33,709 nt of DNA, from NCBI GenBank assembly GCA_029213075.1, contig JARGPO010000053.1:1-33709 (forward strand). Reading direction: 5' to 3'. Positions within the stretch are counted from its first letter, which is position 1; the number at the start of each line of letters is the position of its first letter. Position numbers and translations under genes: made by a program. The DNA comes from Legionellaceae bacterium. Lineage in GTDB: Bacteria; Pseudomonadota; Gammaproteobacteria; Legionellales; Legionellaceae. Under the pieces are notes generated by a model. The model saw only the letters and a program-made list of their open reading frames with translations. It was not told the DNA's origin and did not search any database. Positions 26,331 through 33,709 of the stretch are shown piece by piece.

Positions 26331-27263
26331 ATGAGACGAGCTCTACCTATTTTAAAGAGATTTAACGGCGCATCAAGGCAAACAGGACCCCGTTTGTTTC
26401 ATCAAAAAAATATAGGATTAATAGATAAATTACCACAATCATTTCTCGATAAATATAAGCAGGTACGAGTATCTCCAGAAATTCATGAAAAACTTGAGAG
26501 AGTCCTTGCTGATACAGTTCCTCATTCATCTATTTTACGTGATTTTGAACAAACCCCAGGATTTTTGCCAAAACTTTTAAAGTTCACCGCATTGAAGTTA
26601 GCTTCAAATAACTTATCACCTGAGTATTACCGAGGTGTTCGCCATGTGGGTGAAGCAATGAATCAAAAACTTATTCAAGGTCAGTCTGATTCATTTGTCA
26701 AAACACTTTTTTCAAAAACACCATCAGATACATTGGGACTTATTGAAATATACAAGGTTCCACAGGTAACCAAAGTAGCGTTTAGTTCGATGGCATCTTC
26801 TGCAGATATACACATGAATCAATTAGTTAGTGATGGAGTATCTCGGGCAGGGGTATCTTTATCAAGATTTAAGACCGGTGGAGATCTTTTTGAAAGTGTA
26901 GATTCTAAACCATTAGAAGAGTTTGTAGAAAGATATATCGACCATACACTTCTACCTAAAGCTACAGATGGCCAAGCACAGAGAGAGATAAAGTCATCTG
27001 CTGCCTTAGTATCTGCTCTAAGACAAAAACCTAGTCAATATTCAAATATTCAGCGGGATCCTCTTATATCAAGTTTAATTACTGTTCCACGTTTTCTTAA
27101 AGGAATAGACGAGTTACCAATGGATTTAAGCAGTGAGATAGAGTCTGTATCTGGTGCTGTGGAAAATGAGGAAGTTGAGAGTATGGTTAGATTTTTGTAT
27201 GACACAGCTGTTGAGATTGAAGAGACTCAGTCATGTCAGGTTACAAATATAAAAGCTTCTTAG
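26331..27263 (+). CDS. Orphan protein with arginine-rich presequence-like N-terminus
   Basis: 310 residues, no recognised domain, no membrane segment. The first 31 residues contain seven Arg/Lys and no Asp/Glu (R-R-A-L-P-I-L-K-R-F-N-G-A-S-R, then G-P-R-L-F-H-Q-K), a composition typical of eukaryotic mitochondrial presequences. The rest is predicted mainly helical, with an acidic region (V-E-N-E-E-V-E-S and E-I-E-E-T) in the last 45 residues. It has its own promoter and is followed by a hairpin terminator. It may be a distant relative of the preceding gene in organisation, but no clear sequence similarity was seen by eye. Confidence 0.6.
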   Translation: MRRALPILKRFNGASRQTGPRLFHQKNIGLIDKLPQSFLDKYKQVRVSPEIHEKLERVLADTVPHSSILRDFEQTPGFLPKLLKFTALKLASNNLSPEYYRGVRHVGEAMNQKLIQGQSDSFVKTLFSKTPSDTLGLIEIYKVPQVTKVAFSSMASSADIHMNQLVSDGVSRAGVSLSRFKTGGDLFESVDSKPLEEFVERYIDHTLLPKATDGQAQREIKSSAALVSALRQKPSQYSNIQRDPLISSLITVPRFLKGIDELPMDLSSEIESVSGAVENEEVESMVRFLYDTAVEIEETQSCQVTNIKAS

Positions 27264-27275
27264 TCAAAAACATAC

Positions 27276-27308
27276 TATGGCGGGAGGTGATTTAAAACTC
27301 CCGCCATA
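27276..27308. terminator. Bidirectional hairpin terminator
   Basis: An 11-bp stem (TATGGCGGGAG at 27276-27286, CTCCCGCCATA at 27298-27308) with an 11-nt loop lies between two convergent genes. On the minus strand it is followed by GTATGTTTTTG, a short U-run, favouring termination of the symporter transcript. Confidence 0.7.
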
Positions 27309-27350
27309 ATATGCGTCCTTCATTAAATACTTATTAAAGAATACTCAATT

Positions 27351-28619
27351 CTAAGCTGTTTCTTCGATGTTAATTATCTCAGAGTCTGGATGTTTCGCAG
27401 CAACCTCACTATCAACAACCTTAACAACACATGAATCAGACCAGACATTTAGAGATGTCTCTAGCATGTCAATTAAGCTATAGAAAGGTAGAATTATTCC
27501 CAACAGCGTAATTGGAACATTCATACTCGCAAGTAGGCTTGCGCTTAGAAAAAAGCAGCCCATAGGAATGCCGGCATTACCAATTGCAGCAACCGTCGAA
27601 ATCACAACCCATAATGCCATTGTTGACAATGAAAGGTGGATACCATGGTTTTGCATTAAATATATAACAGTTGTAAAAATGAATGCGGCACAACCGTTCA
27701 TGTTAATACTTGTGCATAACGGCAGCACAAATCTGCTTATTCCTGGTTTAACATTTAAATTGTTTTCAACAGTGCTAATTGTAACAGGTAGCGCGCCAAC
27801 TGATGATTTAGAGAAAAAAGCCAAGGATAATGCTGGTAACATTTTATTAAGCATTGAATATGGTTTAATACCCTTTATCATTAACCAGGCAGGTAGAATA
27901 ATAAAGCCCTGAATAAGGTTTGCTAGGACAATTACTAATAAGTATTCACCAATACCTTTAAGCTCAGCGCCACTTTTAAGCTGGGTTGCCGTGGTTGTAA
28001 TAAATCCGAATAAGCCAATTGGAATAATCGCTATAATCCATTTGGTAACAACCATGAATAGCCCATGTGCACCATGAAAAAATTGCGTTATAGTTTGGCG
28101 TGGCTTTTCTTCTGGGATGAATCTAATCGCAATACCAATGACAATACCTAAAAATAATACGCTAATTACTGCATTTTCCATGAAAGGAGCAAGGATGCTG
28201 TCTGGAATCAAGCCAGAAATATATTGCAAGTAGCCGGTTTGGGTTGTTTGCATATGAAAATCAGCTAGGTTTTTTGATGCTTCACCCACCATGCTTGGTT
28301 TTACTAGATTATATAAAACAAAGCTAAGGCCAGCGGCAATTAATGTGGTTCCTAATGTATACGTCATGGTTTTACGCCAGACTGTTTTCATCATTCCTTC
28401 GGAGCAGTAGTTTGACAGAGTTACAATTATAGATAAAAATATAATAGGTAAGCTTATGCATTTGAAAATTCTAATGAATATATCAGCAATAGTTAGGCCT
28501 AGGGTTTTTAAAATAGTAATGTCAGATACGCCGCTGATAATACCTAGTGTAATAGCTATTAAGTATATTACCGGGGTGCTAAACCATGATTTAGTTTTTT
28601 TAGAGTGATTTGCGCACAT
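27351..28619 (-). CDS. Dicarboxylate/amino acid:cation symporter (DAACS family)
   Basis: 422-residue inner-membrane transporter of the sodium:dicarboxylate (SLC1/GltP) family, taking up glutamate, aspartate, C4-dicarboxylates or serine/threonine with Na+ or H+. Family features are about eight transmembrane segments plus re-entrant loops, the serine-rich S-S-V-G-A-L-P-V-T loop, the N-M-N-G motif in S-I-N-M-N-G-C-A-A, and a late N-V-W-S-D-S. The usual late N-x-x-x-D pattern is present as L-N-V-W-S-D. AAAGGGG precedes the ATG. Substrate cannot be fixed from sequence alone. Confidence 0.85.
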   Translation of the reverse strand: MCANHSKKTKSWFSTPVIYLIAITLGIISGVSDITILKTLGLTIADIFIRIFKCISLPIIFLSIIVTLSNYCSEGMMKTVWRKTMTYTLGTTLIAAGLSFVLYNLVKPSMVGEASKNLADFHMQTTQTGYLQYISGLIPDSILAPFMENAVISVLFLGIVIGIAIRFIPEEKPRQTITQFFHGAHGLFMVVTKWIIAIIPIGLFGFITTTATQLKSGAELKGIGEYLLVIVLANLIQGFIILPAWLMIKGIKPYSMLNKMLPALSLAFFSKSSVGALPVTISTVENNLNVKPGISRFVLPLCTSINMNGCAAFIFTTVIYLMQNHGIHLSLSTMALWVVISTVAAIGNAGIPMGCFFLSASLLASMNVPITLLGIILPFYSLIDMLETSLNVWSDSCVVKVVDSEVAAKHPDSEIINIEETA

Positions 28620-28928
28620 TATTTTGCCCCTTTAATCTTAAAAAAGTCATAATTCAAAGTAGGCGGTAGTATACTATGGTATGTTAGCAATTCATATTCT
28701 AACATTTCTAACGTAGAATAATTGCAATACACTACATTGCTTACAAAATGAGATTCGCCTAACTGGAAATTATACGTTTGATTTTATGGTCTAAAATTAC
28801 ACATTGAGGGTATATTTTAACACGCTAAAGTTTTTTGTCAAGGAATAGCAGCATTTTTTTTCACATTTAGCTATTGCATTATGCATTGTTAATAAGTTAT
28901 AACATATTAAAAAATAACAAGGTTTTTT
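28620..28928. other. Divergent intergenic region
   Basis: About 309 bp between the divergent symporter and CsrA-like genes. It holds a palindrome AGTATACT (28668-28675) and an inverted repeat ATGTTAG/CTAACAT (28681-28687 and 28699-28705), which could be an operator for the symporter. T-rich tracts lie near 28831 and 28854. No gene is supported. Confidence 0.4.
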
Positions 28929-29123
28929 ATGAATATTGTAAATCTCCCTTTTGAGGAGCCGCTGACGATCGAGATTAAAGGTGAAAAGGTTCAAGTTGTG
29001 GCATTTAAAACTCAAGAGCATGGGAATATTAAATTTGGTATCAAGGCCCCGCGCTCAGTGCAGGTTCATAGAGAAGAAGTATATCAAGCTATAAAGCAAA
29101 AAGAAGGGCATCTAGCCGATTAA
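28929..29123 (+). CDS. Divergent CsrA-like RNA-binding protein
   Basis: 64 residues. The second half is clearly CsrA: G-I-K-A-P-R-S-V-Q-V-H-R-E-E-V-Y-Q-A-I matches the normal N-A-P-K-E-V-A-V-H-R-E-E-I-Y-Q-R-I, including the RNA-contacting arginine of V-H-R-E-E. The first strand is atypical: the conserved L-I-L-T-R-R becomes N-I-V-N-L-P, losing the arginine that binds RNA, and the G-E-T turn becomes E-E-P. So it is a paralogue with altered or lost RNA binding, or one that pairs with another CsrA. AAGG lies upstream of the ATG. The PAP2 gene follows 24 nt later. Confidence 0.82.
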   Translation: MNIVNLPFEEPLTIEIKGEKVQVVAFKTQEHGNIKFGIKAPRSVQVHREEVYQAIKQKEGHLAD

Positions 29124-29147
29124 ATCTCATAGATTGGAAGTCAGAAT

Positions 29148-30059
29148 TTGAGAGAGCGCAAAGCAATTATATTTTTATCTGTTATAGCTATTTTGTTGGC
29201 AAGTATTATTCTTGCAGTAAATTACTACATCTATAAATACCCAGGAAACAATTATTTTCCATCTGGTTGTTGGTATATTGCTCCTATTTTAGTACTGATC
29301 TATTGGGGGTGTTGCATTCAATTTGGAAGTAATAGCTATCAAGTAAGATGTACATATGAAATTGCGTGGTTTTATTTTATCTTGACAGTAATAGATTTAT
29401 TTACAAATGCTGTGCAATTCACGCCATTTAAGCCAATAGATAGTTATATTGTAGACTTTGAAAAATCTATGTATATTGACTTATTGGCTTTAATATCCTG
29501 GACTAGCAGCAAAAATACTTTACTTTATCTGTTAAAATTATCATACGATTCTCTTACATATCAAATGGTATTATTGCCGATATTTGTGATTTTCATGAGT
29601 CGTAAAGATTTATTAAATGAGTATTATTTTTTATTGCTTGTTACTTTGATGCTAGGTTTTGGATTTTATTATTTTTTTCCAACTACAGGCCCTGCAAGTG
29701 TTTTTTCTAGTAATTATTTTAGTGAATATCAATTAGCAACAGGCGCAAAGTTTTTCGAGATCCATAAATATATTCAGCCCACAACAATTGAAGGTGGATT
29801 AATTGCTCTGCCTTCTTTTCATACGATTTGGGCGTGTCTTTGTTTATATTTGGTGCGAGAGTGGAAGCCTTTATTTTATACGTTGATCCCAATAAACATA
29901 TTGTTGATTTCATCTTGTGTTTTATTGGGATGGCATTATCCAAGCGATCTATTTGCTAGTTTTATGCTGCTTTTGCTCGCTCATGGTCTTCTCATAATGC
30001 ATAGGTCCTCCTCTAAATGGTGCAAATCCAGTTGCAAAGATCATGCCGCCATCGAGTAA
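29148..30059 (+). CDS. PAP2-superfamily membrane protein (Aur1/inositolphosphotransferase-like)
   Basis: 303-residue integral membrane protein with about six hydrophobic segments. PAP2-type motifs are F-P-T-T-G-P-A-S, then A-L-P-S-F-H-T-I-W-A, and G-W-H-Y-P-S-D with the catalytic histidine and aspartate. This arrangement (two histidines about 40 residues apart) fits the PAP2_3 group, which includes inositol phosphorylceramide synthases and lipid phosphatases. It likely acts on a lipid phosphate or transfers a head group; substrate unknown. It begins with TTG (GGAAG upstream). The last 111 nt overlap the convergent fadJ-like gene. Confidence 0.75.
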   Translation: MRERKAIIFLSVIAILLASIILAVNYYIYKYPGNNYFPSGCWYIAPILVLIYWGCCIQFGSNSYQVRCTYEIAWFYFILTVIDLFTNAVQFTPFKPIDSYIVDFEKSMYIDLLALISWTSSKNTLLYLLKLSYDSLTYQMVLLPIFVIFMSRKDLLNEYYFLLLVTLMLGFGFYYFFPTTGPASVFSSNYFSEYQLATGAKFFEIHKYIQPTTIEGGLIALPSFHTIWACLCLYLVREWKPLFYTLIPINILLISSCVLLGWHYPSDLFASFMLLLLAHGLLIMHRSSSKWCKSSCKDHAAIE

Positions 30060-31922
30060 GTCTGCGTCTTCTACCACGCCGTCTTTTAGGCATTTGTTTG
30101 CCTCATCTAGCATTGCTTTAATTAATTTAGATGATAGATCTGGTTTTTTTAAGTCTTTGCGTAGTTTTTTCTTTACAGGACGACCCTTTTTATACTTGTA
30201 AAAACCTTCTCCTGACTTTCTGCCCAAATTACCTGCAGAAACCATCGCTCGTAGTTTCTCTGGTATGGTTCCTCCAAAATGTGCGGATAAGTTATCAGCC
30301 ACGGCTAAACATACATCCATGCCAACAGTATCGGCTAATTCTACCGGTCCCATTATCATTCCGAAAGATTTAGCTGCGTCATCAATTACTTCAGGTGAAT
30401 ATCCTGCTTCAAGGAGTTGCATTGCTTCAAGAAGGTATGGGGTTAAGACGCGATTTATTAAAAACCCTGGACTAGATTTTACAGGTAATGGCATTTTGCC
30501 AATTTGCCCTACAAAGGAGCAAGCGTTGTCGGTTATTTCTTGGGAAGTTTTTGAGCCAACTACTACTTCTACAAGCTCCATTCTGGATACAGGATTAAAG
30601 AAGTGAATCCCAACTAGTCGCTCTGGGTTTTTCATTACGGTATTGATTTCATCTAGTGGGATACTTGAAGTATTAGTTGCAATAATTGCAGTTAATTTAG
30701 CTGATTTCTCTACATTTTTTATAATCTCGTGTTTAACTTTTTTATTTTCAAAGACCGCTTCGATAATAACATCGGCAATTGCTATTCCATTTCCGAGAGG
30801 ATCTGGTATTAAGTTATCCATTGCTTCCTGAATAAGTCTAGGTTTTCGTAGTTTTTTTCGATAGAGACTATTCGCTCGAGCAATAGCTGGCGCGATTTGA
30901 GCAAATGTTTGATCTTGAAGAGTCACTCTAATACCTTGAAGGGCGCACCATGCGGCAATATCACCGCCCATGATCCCAGCACCAATTACATGAACATGTT
31001 TTGCAGAAAACTCACTGTTTTTGGCAAATGATTTTATTCTTTCACGGAGTAAAAAAACTCTAGTTAAGTTCTTAGCTGTATCGCTTTTTTCGATAAGTTT
31101 TTCGACTGAATCAGCTTCTTTGAGATAAGCTCGGTCGTTAAAATCTCCCTCTTTTTCCCATAAATCAATTGCGGCAAAAGGGGCAGGATAGTGTTCTGGG
31201 TTAGCTTTTTTAGCAACCTCTGAACGCAACAATTTAGCAATATATCTTCTAGCATAGCTTGAATTACCAAGTGATTGCAGAAAGCTTGGTTTATGAGGTT
31301 TTGGTGTTTTTTCTATGAAGTATATAGCTGCTCGTTCAAGTTGCCTTAGTGGTACAACATCATCAAGAATCCCAAGGGATTTAGCCCGTCTGCTACTAAG
31401 AGCGCTACCGGTTAAAATAACTTGTGATAGAGCATGAAATCCACCTATTAATTTAGGTAGTCGAACGGTTCCTCCCCATCCGGGGTGAATCCCTAATAAA
31501 ACTTCGGGTAGTCCTATTTTAGTATTTCTACTGTTAGTTCCTATTCTATAATCACAAGCTAAGGCTAATTCAAGACCTCCACCCATACAAAATCCATCAA
31601 TGATTGCAACCTTAGGAATGGACAGTGATTCAAGTTTAGCGAAGACAGTTTGACCTTTGCGAAGAAAATCGATTATTTGTGAGGTTTTTTTAAAATGAGC
31701 AAACTCATTTACGTCAGCACCGGCTATGAAACCATTTTCCTTAAGGGAGTGAATAACTAAGCCTTGAGTGGATTTCATTTGTGATATATCTTGGAGAATA
31801 GAGTTTAGTTCATCTAAAACTTCACTTCCTAATACATTAGTGTTTGCATGATCTACGTCAATTCCAAGCCAAGTTATTTTATTTGTATCTGTCGTTACCT
31901 GCCAATTTTTATAGTGACTCAT
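29949..31922 (-). CDS. Enoyl-CoA hydratase/3-hydroxyacyl-CoA dehydrogenase (FadJ/FadB-like)
   Basis: 657-residue bifunctional beta-oxidation enzyme. The N-terminal crotonase domain (about 1-200) shows G-A-D-V-N-E-F, C-M-G-G-G-L-E-L-A-L-A-C-D and G-L-P-E-V-L-L-G-I-H-P-G-W-G-G-T with the catalytic glutamates. The NAD domain begins with V-I-G-A-G-I-M-G-G (about residue 315), and the catalytic stretch is I-H-F-F-N-P-V. The C-terminal domain contains G-P-V-E-L-A-D-T-V-G-M-D. Somewhat shorter than the ~715 of E. coli FadJ. It overlaps the upstream thiolase by 4 nt, as a coupled fadI-fadJ-type operon. Its 3' end overlaps the PAP2 gene by 111 nt. Confidence 0.9.
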   Translation of the reverse strand: MSHYKNWQVTTDTNKITWLGIDVDHANTNVLGSEVLDELNSILQDISQMKSTQGLVIHSLKENGFIAGADVNEFAHFKKTSQIIDFLRKGQTVFAKLESLSIPKVAIIDGFCMGGGLELALACDYRIGTNSRNTKIGLPEVLLGIHPGWGGTVRLPKLIGGFHALSQVILTGSALSSRRAKSLGILDDVVPLRQLERAAIYFIEKTPKPHKPSFLQSLGNSSYARRYIAKLLRSEVAKKANPEHYPAPFAAIDLWEKEGDFNDRAYLKEADSVEKLIEKSDTAKNLTRVFLLRERIKSFAKNSEFSAKHVHVIGAGIMGGDIAAWCALQGIRVTLQDQTFAQIAPAIARANSLYRKKLRKPRLIQEAMDNLIPDPLGNGIAIADVIIEAVFENKKVKHEIIKNVEKSAKLTAIIATNTSSIPLDEINTVMKNPERLVGIHFFNPVSRMELVEVVVGSKTSQEITDNACSFVGQIGKMPLPVKSSPGFLINRVLTPYLLEAMQLLEAGYSPEVIDDAAKSFGMIMGPVELADTVGMDVCLAVADNLSAHFGGTIPEKLRAMVSAGNLGRKSGEGFYKYKKGRPVKKKLRKDLKKPDLSSKLIKAMLDEANKCLKDGVVEDADLLDGGMIFATGFAPFRGGPMHYEKTMSEQKQHKTSK

Positions 31923-33235
31923 TTGTTATCCGCCTCAGTAAATCGTTCTATGTACATTGCTCCACCTTGACCACCACCGATACATATGGATGCCATGCCG
32001 CGTGTCCATTGATTTTGTTCTAATGAGTTTAGAAGGTGCAGTACAATTCTTGCGCCACTTGCACCTACAGGATGACCAATAGCTATAGCACCTCCATCAA
32101 TATTTAGTTTATCAATGCTTGGTGAGCCAATAGCTTTTTTAAGGCCTAATTTTTCCTGGCAAAATTTTGTGTCATCGAATGCTGATAGACAGCCTAGTAC
32201 TTGTGCCGCAAATGCTTCGTTTATTTCCCAGCAATCAAGATCATTTGGTTTAAGATTTTGGCGTTGCAAAATAGGAGTGGCTGCATATACTGGACCAAGA
32301 CCCATTTCAGAGGGGCTAAGAGCTCCCCATTGCGAATCGACTATTCTGCCAAGTATAGGGAGTTTATACTGCTTAACGGCCTCTGGGCTAGCCAGAAGAA
32401 GAAGACAGGCACCATCTGTAATTTGAGAGCTATTGCCAGCGGTTACCATGCCATATTTCTTATCAAAGTATGGGCGTAATTTAGTAAGTCCTTCTACTGT
32501 TGAGTTTGCTCTAAATCCAGTATCTTCTGAGTAGAGATTACCTTTAGAATCTATTATAGGAGTTACTTCACCCATTCGCCCATTGGCATATGCATCTGCA
32601 GTTCTTAGGTGGCTATTATTTGAGAATTCATCCATTTGTTCACGATTGATATTGAATTCATGGGCAAGCACTTCGGCTGTTTGTCCCATGTTGATGCAAG
32701 CAATGGGATCCATTAGGCCTTTTATTAGTCCCATTACTGGTATAAATAATGACGGGCTTAGTTTTGTTAATAGTTTAAGTTTTGCGGGCATGGATTTTGC
32801 GCCAAACCAATTTCCTAGCCAGGAGACCATTTTTTCATTTAATAGAACAGGTGCGTGGCTCATGGCTTCTGTACCACCAGCGAGTATTAGGTTGCTTCGA
32901 CCGCTAGAAATTTGGAGGGCGGCATTATCGAGAGCTTGCATTCCTGATGCGCAATTGCGCATGACGGTATAAGCGGGGACTTTATCTCCGCAACCTAGTC
33001 GCTGGGAGATGACTCGGGCCACATTTACTTCATCTGGGCCGGCCATAACGCACCCAATAATAACCTCATCAATATCGGTGGGTGAAAACGGTTGTCTTTT
33101 AAGTAGTGAGCGACCAGTTTGGACGGCCAGATCAGAGGCGGTAAATGGTCCGATTCCTTTTGCTTTAAGAAAAGGTGTACGACTGCCATCGACGATATAG
33201 ACGGGTTTTCCATCTAGGTTAGATTTGTGCTTCAT
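31919..33235 (-). CDS. Acetyl-CoA acyltransferase (thiolase, FadI-like)
   Basis: 438 residues from the ATG at 33235, chosen because GGAG lies 6 nt upstream; a longer in-frame start at 33256 lacks it. Thiolase fold: active cysteine in R-N-C-A-S-G-M-Q-A, G-G-T-E-A-M-S, N-E-A-F-A-A-Q, the G-H-P-V-G-A-S-G histidine loop, and C-I-G-G-G-Q-G-G with the second cysteine. It releases acetyl-CoA in the last step of beta-oxidation. Its length is nearer to FadI than to FadA. It is paired with the fadJ-like gene and divergent from the tRNA genes. Confidence 0.92.
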   Translation of the reverse strand: MKHKSNLDGKPVYIVDGSRTPFLKAKGIGPFTASDLAVQTGRSLLKRQPFSPTDIDEVIIGCVMAGPDEVNVARVISQRLGCGDKVPAYTVMRNCASGMQALDNAALQISSGRSNLILAGGTEAMSHAPVLLNEKMVSWLGNWFGAKSMPAKLKLLTKLSPSLFIPVMGLIKGLMDPIACINMGQTAEVLAHEFNINREQMDEFSNNSHLRTADAYANGRMGEVTPIIDSKGNLYSEDTGFRANSTVEGLTKLRPYFDKKYGMVTAGNSSQITDGACLLLLASPEAVKQYKLPILGRIVDSQWGALSPSEMGLGPVYAATPILQRQNLKPNDLDCWEINEAFAAQVLGCLSAFDDTKFCQEKLGLKKAIGSPSIDKLNIDGGAIAIGHPVGASGARIVLHLLNSLEQNQWTRGMASICIGGGQGGAMYIERFTEADNK

Positions 33236-33301
33236 TTGGACTCCAATACCAAGCAATAATTATAATTTATAAGAGGTTGGTAAAAATTACAAGTTTTAAA
33301 G

Positions 33302-33329
33302 TTGACGAAAGAATAATACCTGATATAAT
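33302..33329 (+). promoter_or_regulatory. tRNA promoter
   Basis: -35 TTGACG (33302-33307) and -10 TATAAT (33324-33329) with 16-nt spacing. Transcription starts about 10 nt before tRNA-Ser. Confidence 0.8.
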
Positions 33330-33345
33330 TCCGCACTCTGATAGT

Positions 33346-33436
33346 GGAGAGGTGGCCGAGTGGTCGAAGGCGCTCCCCTGCTAAGGGAGTATGGGACAAA
33401 ATCCCATCGAGGGTTCGAATCCCTCTCTCTCCGCCA
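33346..33436 (+). tRNA. tRNA-Ser (GCU)
   Basis: 91-nt class II tRNA with acceptor GGAGAGG pairing to TCTCTCC, an anticodon loop CTGCTAA (anticodon GCT), a long variable arm, the T-loop GGTTCGAATCC and an encoded CCA end. Confidence 0.95.
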
Positions 33437-33445
33437 TTATCTAAA

Positions 33446-33522
33446 GCGCCCGTAGCTCAGTTGGATAGAGTATTTGGCTACGAACCAAAGGGTCGGAGGT
33501 TCGAATCCTTCCGGGCGCACCA
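33446..33522 (+). tRNA. tRNA-Arg (ACG)
   Basis: 77-nt tRNA: acceptor GCGCCCG pairs with CGGGCGC, the D arm reads GCTCAGTTGGATAGAG, the anticodon loop CTACGAA has anticodon ACG (read as ICG after deamination), the T-loop is GGTTCGAATCC and CCA is encoded. It lies 9 nt after tRNA-Ser, co-transcribed. Confidence 0.95.
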
Positions 33523-33539
33523 TTATTTCAAGTTAAATC

Positions 33540-33569
33540 GGGTCATCCCTAAATCCGGGGGCACTTTAA
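33540..33569. mobile_element. Probable end of an ISL3-type insertion sequence
   Basis: GGGTCATCCCTAAATCCGGG and following bases lie just outside the transposase stop and are GC-richer than the flanks. They are a likely terminal inverted repeat, but the other end is outside the window so this cannot be proved here. Confidence 0.4.
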
Positions 33570-33707
33570 TCAACCACACAACACCTTAACTCTTAATCTG
33601 TAATTTTCAAAATTTCTAAAACCATAAGCTCTTCTTTGTATTAATTTCATTTTACGATGAAAGCCTTCAGTAATTCCATTGTTCTTAGTAAATCTAAGCA
33701 TTCTACC
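33570..33707 (-). CDS. ISL3-family transposase, C-terminal part (runs off window)
   Basis: 45 codons read on the minus strand up to a TGA at 33570. The sequence N-N-G-I-T-E-G-F-H-R-K-M-K-L-I-Q-R-R followed by A-Y-G-F-R-N-F-E-N-Y-R-L-R-V is the characteristic end of ISL3-type (DDE_Tnp_ISL3) transposases, containing the last catalytic glutamate. The N-terminal part is beyond the window edge, so intactness is unknown. Confidence 0.88.
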   Translation of the reverse strand, partial: GRMLRFTKNNGITEGFHRKMKLIQRRAYGFRNFENYRLRVKVLCG

Positions 33708-33709
33708 AA

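Noticed and set aside
30131-30831. Open frames on the plus strand opposite the fadJ-like gene
   Set aside because: They are antisense shadows of a clearly conserved enzyme and show no family features.
33344-33589. 81-codon open frame on the plus strand
   Set aside because: It is formed by reading through the two tRNA genes, which explain the sequence fully.
1-33709. CRISPR array or phage module
   Set aside because: No regularly spaced direct repeats and no phage structural, integrase or Cas genes were seen.

Overview
The window reads as chromosome of an AT-rich gammaproteobacterium. The order yibN-like rhodanese, grxC, secB, gpsA is a classical gammaproteobacterial block. The gene content (ankyrin-repeat gene, several orphan proteins with acidic C-termini, a tryptophan-recapture operon, degraded insertion sequences, palindromic intergenic repeats) suggests a host-associated, probably intracellular member of the Legionellales/Coxiellaceae. 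That placement is an inference from gene content, not a measured phylogeny.

Layout. 1-224: palindromic repeats and a solitary end of an insertion element. 225-2790 (minus): gpsA, secB, grxC and two single-domain rhodaneses. 2867-5126 (plus): glutathione synthesis (gshA of the Acidithiobacillus-type family, then gshB) closed by a strong terminator. 5142-5960: the mlaA lipoprotein. 6054-11204 is an accessory stretch: a divergent MFS-like protein with a long N-terminal extension, a decayed IS element with 24-bp terminal inverted repeats, a small orphan membrane protein and a frameshifted ankyrin gene. 11205-13561 (minus) is an unusual riboflavin-like pair: a RibBA-like protein with a degenerate RibB half but an intact GTP cyclohydrolase II half, translationally coupled to a RibD deaminase domain fused to a TrpF-like TIM barrel instead of the usual reductase.

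13680-22105 (plus) is a long operon: promoter, a putative tryptophan-rich leader peptide (ending W-R-W-R), a three-gene ABC importer of the TrpXYZ type, kynureninase, then trpD, trpC, trpF, trpB and trpA. trpE and trpG are absent from it. Kynureninase would supply anthranilate from host kynurenine, so the operon can be read as import plus kynurenine-to-tryptophan recapture, analogous in logic to the operon known in some Chlamydia. dapD-dapE follow with their own promoter. 24163-27263 holds three unrecognised genes, two of which begin with arginine/serine-rich presequence-like N-termini. 27351-33235 holds a dicarboxylate/amino-acid symporter, a divergent CsrA-like protein, a PAP2-family membrane protein and a fadI/fadJ-like beta-oxidation pair. 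The window ends with tRNA-Ser(GCU), tRNA-Arg(ACG) and the 3' end of an ISL3-type transposase.

The best candidates for something new are the deaminase/TIM-barrel fusion with its RibBA-like partner, the leader-peptide-controlled kynurenine-to-tryptophan operon next to it, and the pair of orphan proteins with organelle-targeting-like N-termini.
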